Shown here: positions 43,236-52,277 of the stretch, in pieces | Position numbering within the stretch: the stretch's first letter is position 1 | How the letters are laid out: each line of letters begins with the position of its first letter | Assembly (NCBI GenBank): GCA_947305255.1 | Contig: CAMZDE010000001.1 | Location: forward strand, 1 to 64,000 | DNA from: an uncultured Alphaproteobacteria bacterium | Lineage (GTDB): Bacteria > Pseudomonadota > Alphaproteobacteria > Rs-D84 | Length of the DNA stretch: 64,000 bases | Direction: 5' to 3' | Notes under the pieces: model-generated | Databases searched by the model: none | Told to the model about the DNA's origin: nothing | The model's input: only the letters and a program-made list of their open reading frames with translations | Program-made: the position numbers and the translations under genes

Positions 43236-43724
43236 ATGCACGACATTGTTGTTCTTATTCCACGTGATTGCGAACCTGTACAAATAGAGAAAGCCGCAGA
43301 AGATTTGCGCCTATATTTGGACGAAAACGATATAAAAGACCCAAAGATTATAGTTGGCGCGGGCCCATCTATGGAAAACGCAGAATTGTTTCGTATGCAC
43401 CTTATGACGAACATCCCAGAAATATCTATCATAATTGCGAACCCGAAAGAAAAATCTGGTCTGACGGTTGCAGAGATAGCAGAAACCTTGGCATCAAATA
43501 CTTTGGTAAACGAAGAAGATATTGAAAAAATAAATAAATTAATCAGAACATTTCGGCTAAACCCACCAGTGGTATTACCAGAAATACGATATATACCGCC
43601 CTATTCGCATATAAACAAAAAAAACGGACGCATGAACAAATCACATGTGCGCGCTATAAAACAATTTAATAATATTAATCAACAAAACAAACAATATTTA
43701 TTTAATAGAACAAAACATAAATAA
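43236..43724 (+). CDS. Hypothetical protein downstream of gatB
   Basis: A 162-residue soluble protein. The first 110 residues look like an alpha/beta fold (HDIVVLIPRDC, PKIIVGAG, ISIIIANP), and the last 50 are basic and Asn/Lys/Gln-rich. No family is recognised. It begins 3 bp after the gatB stop and is probably co-translated with it. Confidence 0.65.
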   Translation: MHDIVVLIPRDCEPVQIEKAAEDLRLYLDENDIKDPKIIVGAGPSMENAELFRMHLMTNIPEISIIIANPKEKSGLTVAEIAETLASNTLVNEEDIEKINKLIRTFRLNPPVVLPEIRYIPPYSHINKKNGRMNKSHVRAIKQFNNINQQNKQYLFNRTKHK

Positions 43725-43735
43725 AAAGGGAAAAA

Positions 43736-44248
43736 ATGCAAACTTTACAATTAGAACATAACGCAATCACTGGTTCACAATACACATTAAAATCCGCCCA
43801 AGGATTAAATGTTAAAGCGCCTTATGCTGCATACAAACAAAAAATGCAACCAAATGCACATGCAAAAAAAACAATTATGTTACGCAAAAACACACGTTTG
43901 TTGAAAAATAATAAAAAAATCGCAAAAGACTTTTATTTAGTATTAAATGTAAATATTGATTATAAAATTGAAATGCCTATGGCTTTTGATGGACATTCTT
44001 TGACATCGACACGTAAAAGATTTGATAAAACAAAAACTGCTGCTCGCAAAGCGGCACGCCTTGAAAAACAAGCCTATCAAACAATAGATATTTCTGATTT
44101 TTCAGAAATTCACGATAATGTCGAAGAAAAAATAGAAATAAAAAAATCACCACTTAATTTATATGCGAATGCATTACAACACACTGTCACACAAAACAAA
44201 AACGAAATGATTTTTGCATGCGCATTAACCCGTACAAACACTAAATAA
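43736..44248 (+). CDS. Hypothetical basic protein upstream of miaB
   Basis: A 170-residue Lys-rich soluble protein with no signal peptide or membrane segment. Its centre is a strand-rich VLNVNIDYKIEMPMAFDG, followed by a charged helix (TRKRFDKTKTAARKAARLEKQ in outline). No family is recognised. AAAGGG precedes the ATG. It lies 11 bp after the preceding unknown gene and 11 bp before miaB, in one apparent operon. Confidence 0.62.
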   Translation: MQTLQLEHNAITGSQYTLKSAQGLNVKAPYAAYKQKMQPNAHAKKTIMLRKNTRLLKNNKKIAKDFYLVLNVNIDYKIEMPMAFDGHSLTSTRKRFDKTKTAARKAARLEKQAYQTIDISDFSEIHDNVEEKIEIKKSPLNLYANALQHTVTQNKNEMIFACALTRTNTK

Positions 44249-44259
44249 AAAAAACAAAA

Positions 44260-45567
44260 ATGCAGAAATTTTTTATACAAACCTTTGGTTGCCAAATGAA
44301 CGTCTATGACGGCCAACGAATTGCCGCTATGTTAAAAACACGCGGTATGGTTGAAACAGATAATGTGGCGGACGCTGATTTAATCATTCTTAACACATGT
44401 GCGGTTCGTGAAAAGGCAACCAACAAAGTTTATTCTGCATTAGGACGCATACGTCGTGCAAAAAAAGAATCTGCCCTGTTCGGGATTGTTGGTTGTGTTG
44501 CGCGTGAAAGTGGCGCCGACGCATTTAAGAGAATTCCCGAATTAAATTTTGTTTTGGGGCCACAAAGTTATCATAAATTGCCTGAAATTATTGATAATCC
44601 CGACACAAAATTGTTAAACATCGATTTGGGCGGTCTTGAAAAATTTGATGAATTACCACAAATGACACAAACGCCTTTGGTCGCATATATACCAGTCCAA
44701 GAAGGCTGTAATCATTGTTGCACCTATTGCATTGTGCCATATACACGCGGTCGTGAAATATCTCGTCCATTTAATGATGTTATAAATGACACAATCAATG
44801 CGGCAAACACAGGCGCAATTGAAATTTGTTTTCTTGGGCAAAATGTGAACGGATATCAATACATAGATGAAAACGGAACGACATATCGTTTGTCTGATTT
44901 AATTCGTGCGGCGGCGCAATTGCCCGAAATCCAACGCATACGCTTCACATCCAGTTACCCAACAGAAATGACAGATGATTTGATTGAAATTTTTGGAACA
45001 GAAAAAAAACTATTACCATTTTTGAATATGCCGATACAAAGCGGATCTCCGCGTATATTAAAATTAATGAATCGACCTGATGATTTGAATGCATATAAAA
45101 CAATCGTTGAAAAATTAAAACGCGTGCGCCCAGACATTCAAATTTCATCAGATTTTATTGTTGGGTTTCCTGATGAAACCGACGAAGATTTCGCAGAAAC
45201 ATTACGTATAGCGCGCGAAATAAAGTATATAAATTCGTATTCATTTAAATATTCTCCACGTCCACATACGGCGGCTGCATTAATGAAAAATCAAATCAGC
45301 GAACAAATAAAATCTGTACGCCTACAAAAACTGGATGCGCAATTAAATGAAAATCAACGCGAATTTAATATGTCCTGCATCGGTGCTGAAATGCTTTGTT
45401 TATACGAAAGCGCGGACAAAACAGGCAAAAACTTGGTTTTCCGAACCCCATATATGCAACAATGCATTGTTGCAAAACCCGACCAGAAAATCGCATCTAT
45501 GCAAAAAATAAAAATTATTGACGCAAATAAATCATGCCTGCACGGGGAAATAATAAAATCAGAATAA
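44260..45567 (+). CDS. miaB: tRNA-2-methylthio-N6-dimethylallyladenosine synthase MiaB
   Basis: MiaB is a radical-SAM methylthiotransferase that adds the 2-methylthio group to i6A37 in tRNAs reading UNN codons. The N-terminal cluster Cys are in TFGCQMN (C11), NTCAVRE and GIVGCVAR. The radical SAM motif is CNHCCTYC in EGCNHCCTYCIVPYTRGRE, and a TRAM domain closes the protein. The 435-residue length is normal. The 3' end overlaps the autotransporter-like gene tail to tail by 9 bp. Confidence 0.95.
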   Translation: MQKFFIQTFGCQMNVYDGQRIAAMLKTRGMVETDNVADADLIILNTCAVREKATNKVYSALGRIRRAKKESALFGIVGCVARESGADAFKRIPELNFVLGPQSYHKLPEIIDNPDTKLLNIDLGGLEKFDELPQMTQTPLVAYIPVQEGCNHCCTYCIVPYTRGREISRPFNDVINDTINAANTGAIEICFLGQNVNGYQYIDENGTTYRLSDLIRAAAQLPEIQRIRFTSSYPTEMTDDLIEIFGTEKKLLPFLNMPIQSGSPRILKLMNRPDDLNAYKTIVEKLKRVRPDIQISSDFIVGFPDETDEDFAETLRIAREIKYINSYSFKYSPRPHTAAALMKNQISEQIKSVRLQKLDAQLNENQREFNMSCIGAEMLCLYESADKTGKNLVFRTPYMQQCIVAKPDQKIASMQKIKIIDANKSCLHGEIIKSE

Positions 45568-47118
45568 CATTTTTGCATTTATTGATGCGCGATATGCCAT
45601 AGAACGTTCATCATTATATGCGCCGACGTTTATCGACAATCCGGCATTATCGGTCAAAGAATCAAAGCCGATTTTGAAATCTGCAAACAAATCGCCATTC
45701 GTCATAACACCGATTAATCCACCATATTCGTATTTAATGCCATCAACCACAAAATTATATTTCAACATTCCACCACCACGTAAACTAACATCATTTTCAG
45801 AAAAATCCATTACATTAAATCGTTGAAATACCATGCCTACAAAAGGCGCAATAGTTAAATCATCAAAAACATTAAAATCGTGTATGCCGTCAATTCCGCC
45901 GTATAACGCATATCCAAACGGATTATTTTTCACATCATTATTGTTATAAACGTTATCTGCATCAAAAGAAATTAAATCTAAACCCAAACGTCCAACAACC
46001 GATATATCTTCCATTTTCTTTTTAACATTTACGTTACCACCATACGACAAACCACCAAAAACGTTTATATCATCTTCATATTCAAATTTATCAAGATGTA
46101 AATTAACTTTTATATCATACCCATCGTGCCCACCATTAGCGTAAAGCCGTGCACCGGCACTATGTGTATCTTTTGATGTGATAAATTCGGGTTCAACACC
46201 AATCGCAAATGCATTATTGGTATCTAAAAAGCCATTCAACATTGAAAACTGCAGATTTGTTTTTATAGGCCGCATTAAAATCCCAGAATTAAATCTGTAT
46301 GACGAATTAATAACATTTTGTAATTCGTCCATACTTCCGGCATTATCCATCGCCAGCAACATTTTATCATTTGGATTAGACGCGCGCAGATTTCCAAAGA
46401 ATACGCCCCGATTATCATTAAAAATTCGTTGATAATCAGTTTCCCGAACAACATTCAACATCATACCATTTTCATCACGCACAGAATCAATGCGATACAA
46501 ACTATCTTCATCTGCGGCCACAACGTTCAATACGGTTCCACCGGCGACATGTCGCACATATTTACCAGATTCCACAGTATTTGAATTATTTATACGCAGC
46601 GTATTTGCCCCCAACCATGAAACATTCGCGTCCCAACGTTGCCATTCTGCAAAATCATCTATGACAATCACAGACATATTAAATTCGACAGAATCAGAAC
46701 CTAAATTTCTTATATCTGCCAAATTAACACCGTCCATGGCACCATCAACCTTTACTGCAAAATCGCCAGTATTTACGTTTAAGCGTTTTGCACCGTCACC
46801 CGATGTTACCAATTGAATAATATGTTGTGCATTAATAGTGCCTGATACATTTCCTGTATTATTTATCCAAATCCAATTATCACTTTCCGCAACTAAATTT
46901 CCGCGTATTTCGCCATGATTTTCAATAGTCATTGACCCATTCACATTTATATCAGAATTACCTGATGTCGCCGTCAAAACCACACCATTCAAAATTCTAT
47001 TGTACGAACCAACGAAAGAAGACACCGACGCATCTTCAGACCACACGACAACCTCTTCCGCAAACCCAGCGTGCATTGATATCAGGAAACAAAATATAAC
47101 TATGCGGAATATTTTCAT
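45559..47118 (-). CDS. Autotransporter-like outer-membrane beta-barrel protein
   Basis: A 519-residue exported protein with signal peptide MKIFRIVIFCFLISMHAGFA. A short passenger with repeated beta strands (ITINVNGSMTIENHGEIRG-like, NNTGNVSGTINAQ) is followed, after about residue 270, by a C-terminal beta-barrel domain of amphipathic strands that ends in Phe (NAKMLF), the barrel sorting signal. It is a probable type V autotransporter with a small passenger, perhaps an adhesin. No protease motif is seen. Confidence 0.75.
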   Translation of the reverse strand: MKIFRIVIFCFLISMHAGFAEEVVVWSEDASVSSFVGSYNRILNGVVLTATSGNSDINVNGSMTIENHGEIRGNLVAESDNWIWINNTGNVSGTINAQHIIQLVTSGDGAKRLNVNTGDFAVKVDGAMDGVNLADIRNLGSDSVEFNMSVIVIDDFAEWQRWDANVSWLGANTLRINNSNTVESGKYVRHVAGGTVLNVVAADEDSLYRIDSVRDENGMMLNVVRETDYQRIFNDNRGVFFGNLRASNPNDKMLLAMDNAGSMDELQNVINSSYRFNSGILMRPIKTNLQFSMLNGFLDTNNAFAIGVEPEFITSKDTHSAGARLYANGGHDGYDIKVNLHLDKFEYEDDINVFGGLSYGGNVNVKKKMEDISVVGRLGLDLISFDADNVYNNNDVKNNPFGYALYGGIDGIHDFNVFDDLTIAPFVGMVFQRFNVMDFSENDVSLRGGGMLKYNFVVDGIKYEYGGLIGVMTNGDLFADFKIGFDSLTDNAGLSINVGAYNDERSMAYRASINAKMLF

Positions 47119-47162
47119 AATTATAATTATGCCAATATCCGATAATTATTTGCAACAATAAA

Positions 47163-47185
47163 AAATCCCGTATAAAACGGGATTT
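47163..47185 (-). terminator. Terminator of the small outer-membrane protein gene
   Basis: AAATCCCG pairs with CGGGATTT. On the minus strand TTTTTTATT follows, 24 bp after the stop at 47209. Confidence 0.8.
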
Positions 47186-47208
47186 ATAAACATAAATACG
47201 GAAAGAAA

Positions 47209-47823
47209 CTAGAACATGTACCGGATACCTAAATCTGCACTGAAATCATGCATTCCAGATGCAACATCGATATAATTATACCGTGCTGCAACATCTACAG
47301 AATAGCATCCAAACGGCATTTCCAATCCCAACGTCACCATACCAGATAATTTCGTATGATCTTTGCTATGCGAATAATCTGGATATGATTCTTTGGTTTG
47401 TATAAACGCCATACCTAACCCCAAACCGGCAAAAGGTTGAATATATTTGAAATGCCCAATATTCATATATGTGTTTGCCATCAATTCAATATTTTCTGTG
47501 GCAATTTCAACATCAGGCAATGTTCCAAAATCTCTCTTTTCTTTGCCTTTGGTAAAGAAAGAACCTTCGATTTCGAAACGTGCAGTATCATACATTGTCA
47601 AACCCAATGCAGTACGTACTTGATACATATTTTGTGTAACGCTTTCTTTGGTGTCGTTGAAATTATAGTTCAAATTACCATACGTAGCACCACCACGCAA
47701 CGTAACATACGGCAAAATATGCCACCCCATAAAATTAGTAGGTTGTTGTTCATATCTTTGACCGCCTGCGAATGCAGGAACTGCCAATAATACTGCCATA
47801 GATGTGGCAATAATTTTTTTCAT
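47209..47823 (-). CDS. Outer-membrane beta-barrel protein, OmpA/Opa-like fold
   Basis: A 204-residue exported protein with signal peptide ending in AFA (MKKIIATSMAVLLAVPAFA). It has alternating amphipathic strands (YVTLRGGATYGNLNYNF, FAGLGLGMAF, VDVAARYNYID) and a terminal IRYMF with the final Phe. It fits an eight-stranded outer-membrane barrel of the OMP_b-brl type. The function may be structural or adhesive. The gene is monocistronic with its own terminator. Confidence 0.82.
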   Translation of the reverse strand: MKKIIATSMAVLLAVPAFAGGQRYEQQPTNFMGWHILPYVTLRGGATYGNLNYNFNDTKESVTQNMYQVRTALGLTMYDTARFEIEGSFFTKGKEKRDFGTLPDVEIATENIELMANTYMNIGHFKYIQPFAGLGLGMAFIQTKESYPDYSHSKDHTKLSGMVTLGLEMPFGCYSVDVAARYNYIDVASGMHDFSADLGIRYMF

Positions 47824-47950
47824 TATTTTCTCCTTTTGTTGCTGATTAATCTCAACACTTGCATTCTATCAAATGATATGCACATTTTGCATAGGCACCT
47901 ATTCTCAGGAAAAATTACCTATACGGCGAAATCCGGCGTATAACGCGTTT

Positions 47951-48625
47951 TTATTTAGATAATTTTTTAATAACAAAATCAGATAGCAATAAACCAAAAG
48001 TTCCGGTCACCGTAATAATCGAACCAAATTCGCGACCACCATTTTTTTGTGGTGCCGCATTTTCAGTTGAATATACAACCGGAAAATCTTTCATTTTTAA
48101 ATAACGAACCATATGACGAATCTTGGCCGCCAACGGACAAACCGTCGTTTTTGAAATTTTATCTACTTTAATTTTTGTTATGTCCATCTTGCGCGCCGCC
48201 CCCATACTGGATACAAAAGGAACCCCTTTGGCAAAACACCATTTATATAGCGCAATCTTTGATTGAACGGTATCTATCGCATCTATGACAAAATCAGGTC
48301 GCAAATCAATATTGGTATTTTCATCAAAAAACATATTATAAACATCAACAATAATATCTGGATTTATATCGTGAATACGCTGTTTTGCAACATCAACCTT
48401 TGGTTTCCCAATTGTTGAATCTGATGCGAACAATTGACGGTTTATGTTTGATTCTTCAACATTATCAAAATCAATCAAAATTAAATGCCCAACACCGCAT
48501 CGCGCCAAAGATTCAACCGCAAAAGAACCAACGGCACCGCACCCGACCACCATAACAGTCGATTTTTGTAATTTATCAATAGCCTCTTTGCCCATCAACA
48601 AAGATATACGATGCAATCTATCCAT
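47951..48625 (-). CDS. tcdA: tRNA threonylcarbamoyladenosine dehydratase (TcdA/CsdL)
   Basis: TcdA is an E1-like (ThiF fold) enzyme that cyclises t6A37 to ct6A in tRNA. It has the ATP-binding motif VVGCGAVGSFAVESLARCGVG-like at about residues 27-47, LIDFDNVEESNINRQ, a DAIDTVQSK strand and GSIITVTGTFGL near the end. The 224 residues are slightly shorter than E. coli TcdA. The start overlaps the tatD stop by 8 bp. Confidence 0.88.
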   Translation of the reverse strand: MDRLHRISLLMGKEAIDKLQKSTVMVVGCGAVGSFAVESLARCGVGHLILIDFDNVEESNINRQLFASDSTIGKPKVDVAKQRIHDINPDIIVDVYNMFFDENTNIDLRPDFVIDAIDTVQSKIALYKWCFAKGVPFVSSMGAARKMDITKIKVDKISKTTVCPLAAKIRHMVRYLKMKDFPVVYSTENAAPQKNGGREFGSIITVTGTFGLLLSDFVIKKLSK

Positions 48626-49310
48626 TTTGTAAAATCCTCTGGGTATTATTATATATACAATCCGAAATATTTGGATTGTTTTTTATCTCTGATATTTTAT
48701 TAACAACATCCCGCAAAAAAACACCTTCTTTGCCGTCTGTTTCAACCAAAATTTTATCATCATCAATTTGTGTTATACAGCGAAATCCGCCGTATAACAC
48801 GTTTTTGCCAAACGAAAAATAAACTTTGTTTTTATAATTTTTAATAATGTATTTTATAACATCAATACTACCATTAAATGCATGAAAAACCATTATCGGC
48901 AAATCTGAATTTTTATACAATTTTAACACACGAAAAATCTTGTCCCACGCACCAACACAATGAATAAAAACGATTCGTTTTAATTTAATAGCGATATCAA
49001 ATTGCCGTCTAAAAACATCTATCTGTTTCTCAATATCAGGCTTATTTTTATCCAAACCAATCTCACCAACCATATACGATGAATTGCATAATAATAATTT
49101 TTCCAATCGTGTTTCGAACCCAAATTCAATCGTATCAATAAACCACGGATGCACCCCAAACGCACCATATACATTATTATCGGAATAGGTCAGATTTTCT
49201 AAATCACGCCAATCTGATTCATGTGTTGCACAAATTATAGTCCCCACCACATCAGGTTGAAACCGATGAGTAATGTAATCAATATGACTATGTGCATCTA
49301 TTATCTTCAT
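48618..49310 (-). CDS. TatD-family metal-dependent hydrolase
   Basis: A 230-residue TIM-barrel metallohydrolase. The metal-binding N-terminus DAHSHID (residues 5-11), GEIGLD with the catalytic Glu, IHCVGAW and a late LVETDG are visible. Family members have 3'-5' exonuclease or D-aminoacyl-tRNA hydrolase activity. It overlaps tcdA by 8 bp, so the two are translationally coupled. It is a little shorter than standard TatD (about 260). Confidence 0.87.
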   Translation of the reverse strand: MKIIDAHSHIDYITHRFQPDVVGTIICATHESDWRDLENLTYSDNNVYGAFGVHPWFIDTIEFGFETRLEKLLLCNSSYMVGEIGLDKNKPDIEKQIDVFRRQFDIAIKLKRIVFIHCVGAWDKIFRVLKLYKNSDLPIMVFHAFNGSIDVIKYIIKNYKNKVYFSFGKNVLYGGFRCITQIDDDKILVETDGKEGVFLRDVVNKISEIKNNPNISDCIYNNTQRILQNG

Positions 49311-49734
49311 AAGATAAATCGTGACACATATATATTTTTTTGCAAGCAGGAAAAAAACACCAATTGTTCGCCATTTCTTATATCAATTTGGTTCGACACA
49401 CAAACACCCGCATGCTACACACCTGAAAAAAGTATAGACAAATTGTATATACAAATAATTTTATTATATATCTGCCCCTGTTTTTCAAATTGGAAACAAA
49501 AAACAGATGGTCGGAAGGAGCGAAAATCAGTCAATCAAAGATTCCGTTGGTCTTTCAAGACAAACCCTATTATAGCCCCCGACATCATCGGGGATTATGT
49601 GTTGCAAAAAAATATCATAGAGATTAATTTCGCTTCACCCTATTTTCATTAACCCCTTTGTTGCAACACGTACAAATCAACCCATTTTCACCCCAAAAAA
49701 AATTAACCCCCGCGAAAAACGGGGGATAATTTTT
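49311..49734. other. Intergenic region with multiple hairpins, possible non-coding RNA
   Basis: No convincing ORF is present. Visible elements are a palindrome TTGTATATACAA (49443-49454), a CTGTTTTT/AAAAACAG hairpin (49478-49506), CGGAA/TTCCG (49512-49516 with 49542-49546), a GTC/GAC hairpin near 49551, CCCCGA/TCGGGG (49577-49593), and a 9-bp stem GTGTTGCAA/TTGCAACAC (49599-49607 with 49661-49669) enclosing GGTTAAT/ATTAATC. The strand of any transcript is uncertain. I do not recognise a known RNA class. Confidence 0.45.
49707..49725 (-). terminator. tRNA-Lys terminator
   Basis: CCCCCG pairs with CGGGGG. On the minus strand TTAATTTTTTTT follows the hairpin, 10 bp after the CCA end of the tRNA. 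Confidence 0.85.
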
Positions 49735-49810
49735 TGGTGGAGACACAGGGATTCGAACCCTGGACCCACTGATTAAGAGTCAGTTGCTCTACCAACTGAG
49801 CTATGTCTCC
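49735..49810 (-). tRNA. tRNA-Lys (CUU)
   Basis: A complete 76-nt tRNA with encoded CCA on the minus strand. The acceptor stem is GGAGACA/TGTCTCC, the anticodon loop CTCTTAA gives anticodon CUU (Lys, AAG codon), and the T loop is TTCGAAT. All four arms pair. Confidence 0.95.
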
Positions 49811-49887
49811 AGAACCACCAAATCTCCGCAATTATAAATTATTTTCCACAAAATGCAAGTTTTTATACCCACGTTAATCAAATACGA

Positions 49888-51243
49888 CTATTTTTTCAAA
49901 TATTGTATTGGATTATACGCCTTGGTTCCCTTACGGATTTCAAAATGTAATTGCGGTTTGTCAACTTTGCCCGTCTTGCCAATTTTTCCAATTTGTTGGC
50001 CGACACTGACTTTACTGCCGCGGCGCACAGACATAGAATCCAAATGCGCATACACAGTCATCCAACCATCACTATGTTGAATAATAATCAAATTGCCCAT
50101 ACCCTTTACTTCGTTCCCAGCATACGCCACAACACCATTTTCAGCCGCCTTAACCGGCGCCCCCAACGTCCCAGCAATATTGATACCATCATTAAACAAC
50201 CCGCCGTTTTTAGCCCCATATTGCGACAAAATCTTGCCACGAATCGGCCATGAAAATTTAGTCCCAGAACGTGCAGATATCGCCGGTAACTGTTTTTTAG
50301 GATCTGATGAAATCTTGTTTTTTGTAACCTCTTTCGTTGTTTTCACCGTCTCGAGCGCCTTAACTTTTGCATCTGGTGTTTTTTTAGAAACTTCTGTTTT
50401 CTTGTCCGATTTCACAGCACGCGTTTCAACATTATCAAATTTAGGCACTTTTAATTTTTGCCCAACCGACAATGTGAACGGACTGGAAATCTTGTTCATG
50501 ACCGCCAAATCATTCACAGGAATTTCGTATTTACGCGACAAAGAATACAACGTATCGCCCGATGCAACAGTGATTTCTTGGACCGCGACACGCGTCACAG
50601 TCTTCGATTTAACTGGCATCGCTGTCACAGTTTCGCTTTTTACCACCGCTTGTTTTGCTATCTCTTGTTGAACAGATTTTGCCGGTTCAATTTTTACATC
50701 ATGCACCCCAGAAACAGGCGCACGAACCTTTAATTTTTGCCCTATTGACAACGTATAAGGCGGATTCAACGAATTCAATTTTGCTAATTCTGTCACCGTC
50801 GTATTGTTCTTTTTCGCAATAGAATACAATGTATCACCACGCACAACCGTCATAAAATCAGCATCAACGGATTTTGATTCTGGCCTTTCATAATTTGGCA
50901 CAAACAAATAGTCGTCCACAACCGCACTTTCCGATACCACGGCTTGTTTATCATTTGATACATCTGGTGCCGGCGCAATATAATCATCAATATTTGCATA
51001 GACCAAATAATCTTTGTCTGAACCATACAATTCAGGCGACGCATACACGCCGTAATCTGTGACCGCAGAATTATATATTTCTGGTTCTGTGACCGGATCG
51101 GCCAACAAAGCCGGATAACGCGTTGAAATAAATTCGCCGATACTGTCTGGAATCGACGAAATTTTCGGCTGTAAATCACAACCGCCCAGTGCCATAACAC
51201 CGCAAATAAAACCAACACAAAAAAAGCGACGACATATCTTCAC
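49888..51243 (-). CDS. nlpD: NlpD-like lipoprotein with two LysM and a degenerate LytM domain
   Basis: A 451-residue lipoprotein (lipobox LGGC, C22) with LysM domains at about 131-173 and 224-267, each with GDTLYS, and a C-terminal M23/LytM domain (about 335-448). Of the usual metal ligands, the H-x3-D pair is replaced (FNDGINIAG), while YAHLD and the HFE of the last motif remain. NlpD and EnvC proteins are non-catalytic activators of amidases, which fits. It probably connects septal peptidoglycan splitting with FtsEX. It follows tatC in the same direction, with its own possible promoter at 51251. Confidence 0.88.
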   Translation of the reverse strand: MKICRRFFCVGFICGVMALGGCDLQPKISSIPDSIGEFISTRYPALLADPVTEPEIYNSAVTDYGVYASPELYGSDKDYLVYANIDDYIAPAPDVSNDKQAVVSESAVVDDYLFVPNYERPESKSVDADFMTVVRGDTLYSIAKKNNTTVTELAKLNSLNPPYTLSIGQKLKVRAPVSGVHDVKIEPAKSVQQEIAKQAVVKSETVTAMPVKSKTVTRVAVQEITVASGDTLYSLSRKYEIPVNDLAVMNKISSPFTLSVGQKLKVPKFDNVETRAVKSDKKTEVSKKTPDAKVKALETVKTTKEVTKNKISSDPKKQLPAISARSGTKFSWPIRGKILSQYGAKNGGLFNDGINIAGTLGAPVKAAENGVVAYAGNEVKGMGNLIIIQHSDGWMTVYAHLDSMSVRRGSKVSVGQQIGKIGKTGKVDKPQLHFEIRKGTKAYNPIQYLKK

Positions 51244-51250
51244 GTGTTGA

Positions 51251-51259
51251 ATTATATCA
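51251..51259 (-). promoter_or_regulatory. Extended -10 promoter (TGATATAAT) of nlpD
   Basis: On the minus strand TGATATAAT stands in the 42-bp gap between tatC and nlpD. The -10 to ATG distance is only about 8 bp, so the transcript would be close to leaderless. Confidence 0.45.
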
Positions 51260-51285
51260 CAAAAAAGAGATAAATGAAACGACTA

Positions 51286-51990
51286 TCAATCACGTTTCAT
51301 AAAAAACAAACTGATTTCGAACAACAACCACATCGGAACAGCCAACAAAACCTGAGATACAATATCAGGCGGCGTTAAAACAGCAGCCATAACAAAAATC
51401 ATAACAATAACATATTTGCGACTGCGCTGCGCTGTTTCCTTTGACAACACGCCTGCCCTGTTCAATAACACAAAAACCAAAGGCAATTGAAACGCAACAC
51501 CAAAAACCTTTAATAAACCGATTGCAAACGCCAAATATCCTTTAATAGACGGGAACAATACGATTGGCAACGTTTCAGAATTACTGATATCTATAAAGAA
51601 CTTAAACACTATCGGAAATAAAATATAGAAAGCGAACGCCGCGCCAACAAAAAACAAAATCGGCGACAATAAAAATATAGGCAACAAAAATTGCTTTTCA
51701 TTTTTATGCAATCCTGGGGCAACATAGGCCCAAATATGCCACATCAATACAGGAATCGTTATAATCATCGCGACCAATGTCGCCAAAGAAAATTGAATCA
51801 TCAAACCATCTGATAATCCGGTATAAAGTAATGCCGCATCGTTCCAGACATTCATCAACGGCCGCGTTAAAAACAGTTCGACATAAGGGCTAAGTATCCA
51901 ACCCAACCCAAAAGAAAAAACAAACACCAGCATCGTCCATAACAATCTGCGACGCAATTCTGAAAAATGTTGCATCAATGTCATTTTCAT
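51286..51990 (-). CDS. tatC: Sec-independent translocase subunit TatC
   Basis: TatC is the six-helix receptor for twin-arginine signal peptides. The N-terminal HFSELRRRLLW motif, the periplasmic loop with WHIWAYVAPGLHKNEK and the late FVMAAVLTPPDIVSQ are all clear. The 234 residues are slightly short but normal. The start overlaps the TatB-like gene by 4 bp (ATGA). Confidence 0.95.
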   Translation of the reverse strand: MKMTLMQHFSELRRRLLWTMLVFVFSFGLGWILSPYVELFLTRPLMNVWNDAALLYTGLSDGLMIQFSLATLVAMIITIPVLMWHIWAYVAPGLHKNEKQFLLPIFLLSPILFFVGAAFAFYILFPIVFKFFIDISNSETLPIVLFPSIKGYLAFAIGLLKVFGVAFQLPLVFVLLNRAGVLSKETAQRSRKYVIVMIFVMAAVLTPPDIVSQVLLAVPMWLLFEISLFFMKRD

Positions 51991-52262
51991 TTGATTGCTT
52001 TTTTATTTTTTCTTTTTTTTATCTCTGGCTTGTTTCCGAAAATATCATTGGCACCACCAACAATCAAATCATCAATTGGTTTTTCAAGTTCTATGCGATG
52101 TTGAACCTCTTCTGAAAAATCAGAAATTTTCCAAACTATTTCCCGTATATATTTGAATATTTTTGCGAAAAAGCGCATCACGACCGGCCAATTTTTTGCA
52201 GGAATAACACAAATTGCGACTAATACAATTACTAAAAATTCAGTCCAACTGATTCCAAACAT
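51987..52262 (-). CDS. tatB: Twin-arginine translocase subunit TatB-like
   Basis: A 91-residue protein with a single N-terminal membrane helix beginning MFGISWTEFLVIVLVA, a Pro hinge, an amphipathic helix (VVMRFFAKIFKYIREIV) and a charged tail. The MFGISWTE start and the position just before tatC favour TatB over TatA. No second TatA/B gene is in the window. Confidence 0.85.
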   Translation of the reverse strand: MFGISWTEFLVIVLVAICVIPAKNWPVVMRFFAKIFKYIREIVWKISDFSEEVQHRIELEKPIDDLIVGGANDIFGNKPEIKKRKNKKAIK

Positions 52263-52277
52263 ATTTCATAAAACCCT

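Noticed and set aside
49509..49522. SRP-RNA-like GGTCGGAAGGAGCG motif
   Set aside because: It resembles the SRP GGAA tetraloop region, but the flanks do not pair as a long hairpin and the symmetric loop does not fit, so a 4.5S RNA is not supported.
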